A stretch of 64,000 bases of DNA from Aureispira anguillae. GTDB lineage: Bacteria > Bacteroidota > Bacteroidia > Chitinophagales > Saprospiraceae. The translations under genes were made by a program, and so were the position numbers. The notes under the pieces were generated by a model. The model was not told the DNA's origin and did no database searches. It saw nothing but the letters and a program-made list of their open reading frames with translations. The DNA lies in assembly GCF_026000115.1 (NCBI RefSeq), contig NZ_AP026867.1, positions 3,467,716 to 3,531,715 of the forward strand, given 5' to 3'. Every line of letters begins with the position of its first letter. The stretch's first letter is position 1. This document shows, piece by piece, positions 62,946-64,000 of the stretch.

Positions 62946-63419
62946 ATGAAAATCACCTTTAAAATAGAAAACAACCCCGTTATTCTTACCCAACTCAACA
63001 AGACGGTTCAAAATTATCATGCTACCCAATACCCCAACCTATTTTTACCACACAATTATGATCGCTTTCTCCCTTGGTTTGAACAAAAATTAGCTCAAAA
63101 AAATATAACCGCCATTGTAGTTTACGATGCGGATCAGCCCATTGGTTATGCTCTATTGATCCTTAACGTTGTAGGAGATGACAACCCCTTTCAACCCGAT
63201 GGTTTTACAACAATGCTTATCGACCAAATGAGCATTGAGCCCAATTATCAAAATCAAAAAATTGGCACGTTACTAATGGAGTATATTTTCAATTATTGCC
63301 AAGAACAACAAGTCTCTCGCATTCGACTAAGTGTCTGGTCAGATAATTTGCAAGCCAAACATTTTTATAAAAAAATGGGCTTCTCCAACTACCTAGAACA
63401 CCTAGAAATTCAACGATAA
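62946..63419 (+). CDS. GNAT-family N-acetyltransferase
   Basis: The 157-residue protein shows the acetyl-CoA-binding motif A NQKIGTLLMEYIFNYCQE (R/Q-x-x-G-x-G/T type) after the strand TMLIDQMSIEPN, and a C-terminal IRLSVWSDNLQAKHFYKKMGF. Acceptor substrate unknown. It is in the same direction as the thioesterase. Confidence 0.9.
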   Translation: MKITFKIENNPVILTQLNKTVQNYHATQYPNLFLPHNYDRFLPWFEQKLAQKNITAIVVYDADQPIGYALLILNVVGDDNPFQPDGFTTMLIDQMSIEPNYQNQKIGTLLMEYIFNYCQEQQVSRIRLSVWSDNLQAKHFYKKMGFSNYLEHLEIQR

Positions 63420-63434
63420 AGTTTGCTCCCTGTT

Positions 63435-63962
63435 CTACTGCGAAAAAATAATACTCAACATTGCAGACTCTGTTTGATGTGTTTTATCAATTTGAGCATG
63501 AATTGCCGTCCCTTTTAACAATATTTTTTCATTGTATTTAAAGGATTTCGCTGCTGCTTGAATCGCTGCTGCCCACTGTTGAAAAAGCCCTAATTTCTCA
63601 GGAGCTTCTCCCGCTAAGATTAAAAAGATGTTGGAAATATGCAAGGCGCAAACTTCTGCGGGCGTATTCAAAGGATAAGCTTCTTCTAGCAAAATTCTAT
63701 ATTCCTGTTGCAAAAAATCACAGCCCGATTGATAAAGTTCTATCGTCATATTCATTTTAGGAATAAAAACACGCTCTACAGCATCCTGTCCTGTTACTTC
63801 AAAACTATGATTTGAAAAACGATCAATCCCTTCAAAAATTGCAACGGGAGGTTTGTACTTGCACGGTTTTGAATCAGAATTTGTATTGGTACAGCTTATA
63901 ATTGTAAACAGACTCAAAATACCAATTAAAAATCTCTTCCTTGTTTTTATTGATTTAAACAT
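63435..63962 (-). CDS. Lipoprotein of unknown function
   Basis: The 175-residue protein has a lipobox (LFTIISC, Cys24). A helical domain with two Cys (GCDFLQQ and EVCALH) follows; no family recognised. It converges with the GNAT gene with only 15 bp between. The start at 63962 is near the window edge. Confidence 0.65.
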   Translation of the reverse strand: MFKSIKTRKRFLIGILSLFTIISCTNTNSDSKPCKYKPPVAIFEGIDRFSNHSFEVTGQDAVERVFIPKMNMTIELYQSGCDFLQQEYRILLEEAYPLNTPAEVCALHISNIFLILAGEAPEKLGLFQQWAAAIQAAAKSFKYNEKILLKGTAIHAQIDKTHQTESAMLSIIFSQ

Positions 63963-64000
63963 AGAATGCTATAGGTTTATTCCCTTAATTGTTTAGGTTC

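Overview
The window is low-GC chromosomal DNA from a member of Bacteroidota. Direct signs are two secreted proteins with type IX secretion C-terminal sorting domains (32654-34897 and 34982-36964), several matches to the Bacteroidota -7 promoter box TAnnTTTG, LytS-type kinases paired with LytTR regulators, a two-component-propeller kinase, an extracytoplasmic-function (ECF) sigma/anti-sigma-like operon and a BlaI/M56 pair. The large TPR-CHAT proteins and gene style suggest the Saprospiria (Saprospira/Aureispira type); that placement is inference. No rRNA, CRISPR array, prophage, transposase or plasmid gene was seen. The DNA is gene-dense with real but AT-rich intergenic spacers.

Layout. 1-5.3 kb: edge-truncated TPR protein, small secreted coiled-coil protein, a 56-aa basic ORF, an Asp-box protein with a degenerate receiver partner, then a repeat-rich gap. 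5.3-9.1 kb: fatty acid desaturase and the tyrosine catabolism genes hpd and hmgA. 9.2-15.3 kb: membrane TPR protein, gamma-glutamylcyclotransferase-like protein and a 938-aa TPR-CHAT protease-like protein. 15.5-17.3 kb: M56-M23 fusion peptidase with its BlaI repressor. 17.3-23.3 kb: DEDD exonuclease, glycosylasparaginase, M16 protease, GAPDH. 23.5-23.9 kb: four tandem tRNA-Glu genes. 24.1-28.5 kb: LytS/LytTR pair, a DGPF protein with an ECF42-type sigma factor, and a phasin-like pair. 29.3-32.3 kb: lipoprotein, ECF sigma factor and a four-repeat membrane protein. 32.6-41.1 kb: two T9SS cargo proteins, then a propeller kinase and its regulator. 41.5-49.8 kb: asnS, DinB-like, NYN-LOTUS plus DUF4272, a lipoprotein, a pentapeptide protein, guanine deaminase. 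49.8-54.0 kb: stress/regulatory genes including a tandem-HTH AraC regulator and a TetR with a clear operator. 54-64 kb: TPR protein, GH-like and CBM9-like exported pair, MoeB-rhodanese, SpoU methylase, thioesterase, GNAT and hypotheticals.

The most unusual structure is a family of mosaic intergenic repeats (about 65-315 bp) scattered over at least ten gaps. They share short blocks in different order and number. The best copies are closed by inverted ends in two versions that change together (TACTCCGTT/AACGGAGTA and TACTTCGTGG/CCACGAAGTA). In two cases a -7 promoter box lies about 14 bp outside the element, so the element would be transcribed in the 5' leader of the next gene. I see no coding capacity in them. 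They are the best candidate here for an undescribed element; a mobile, RNA or recombination role is not settled by the sequence.
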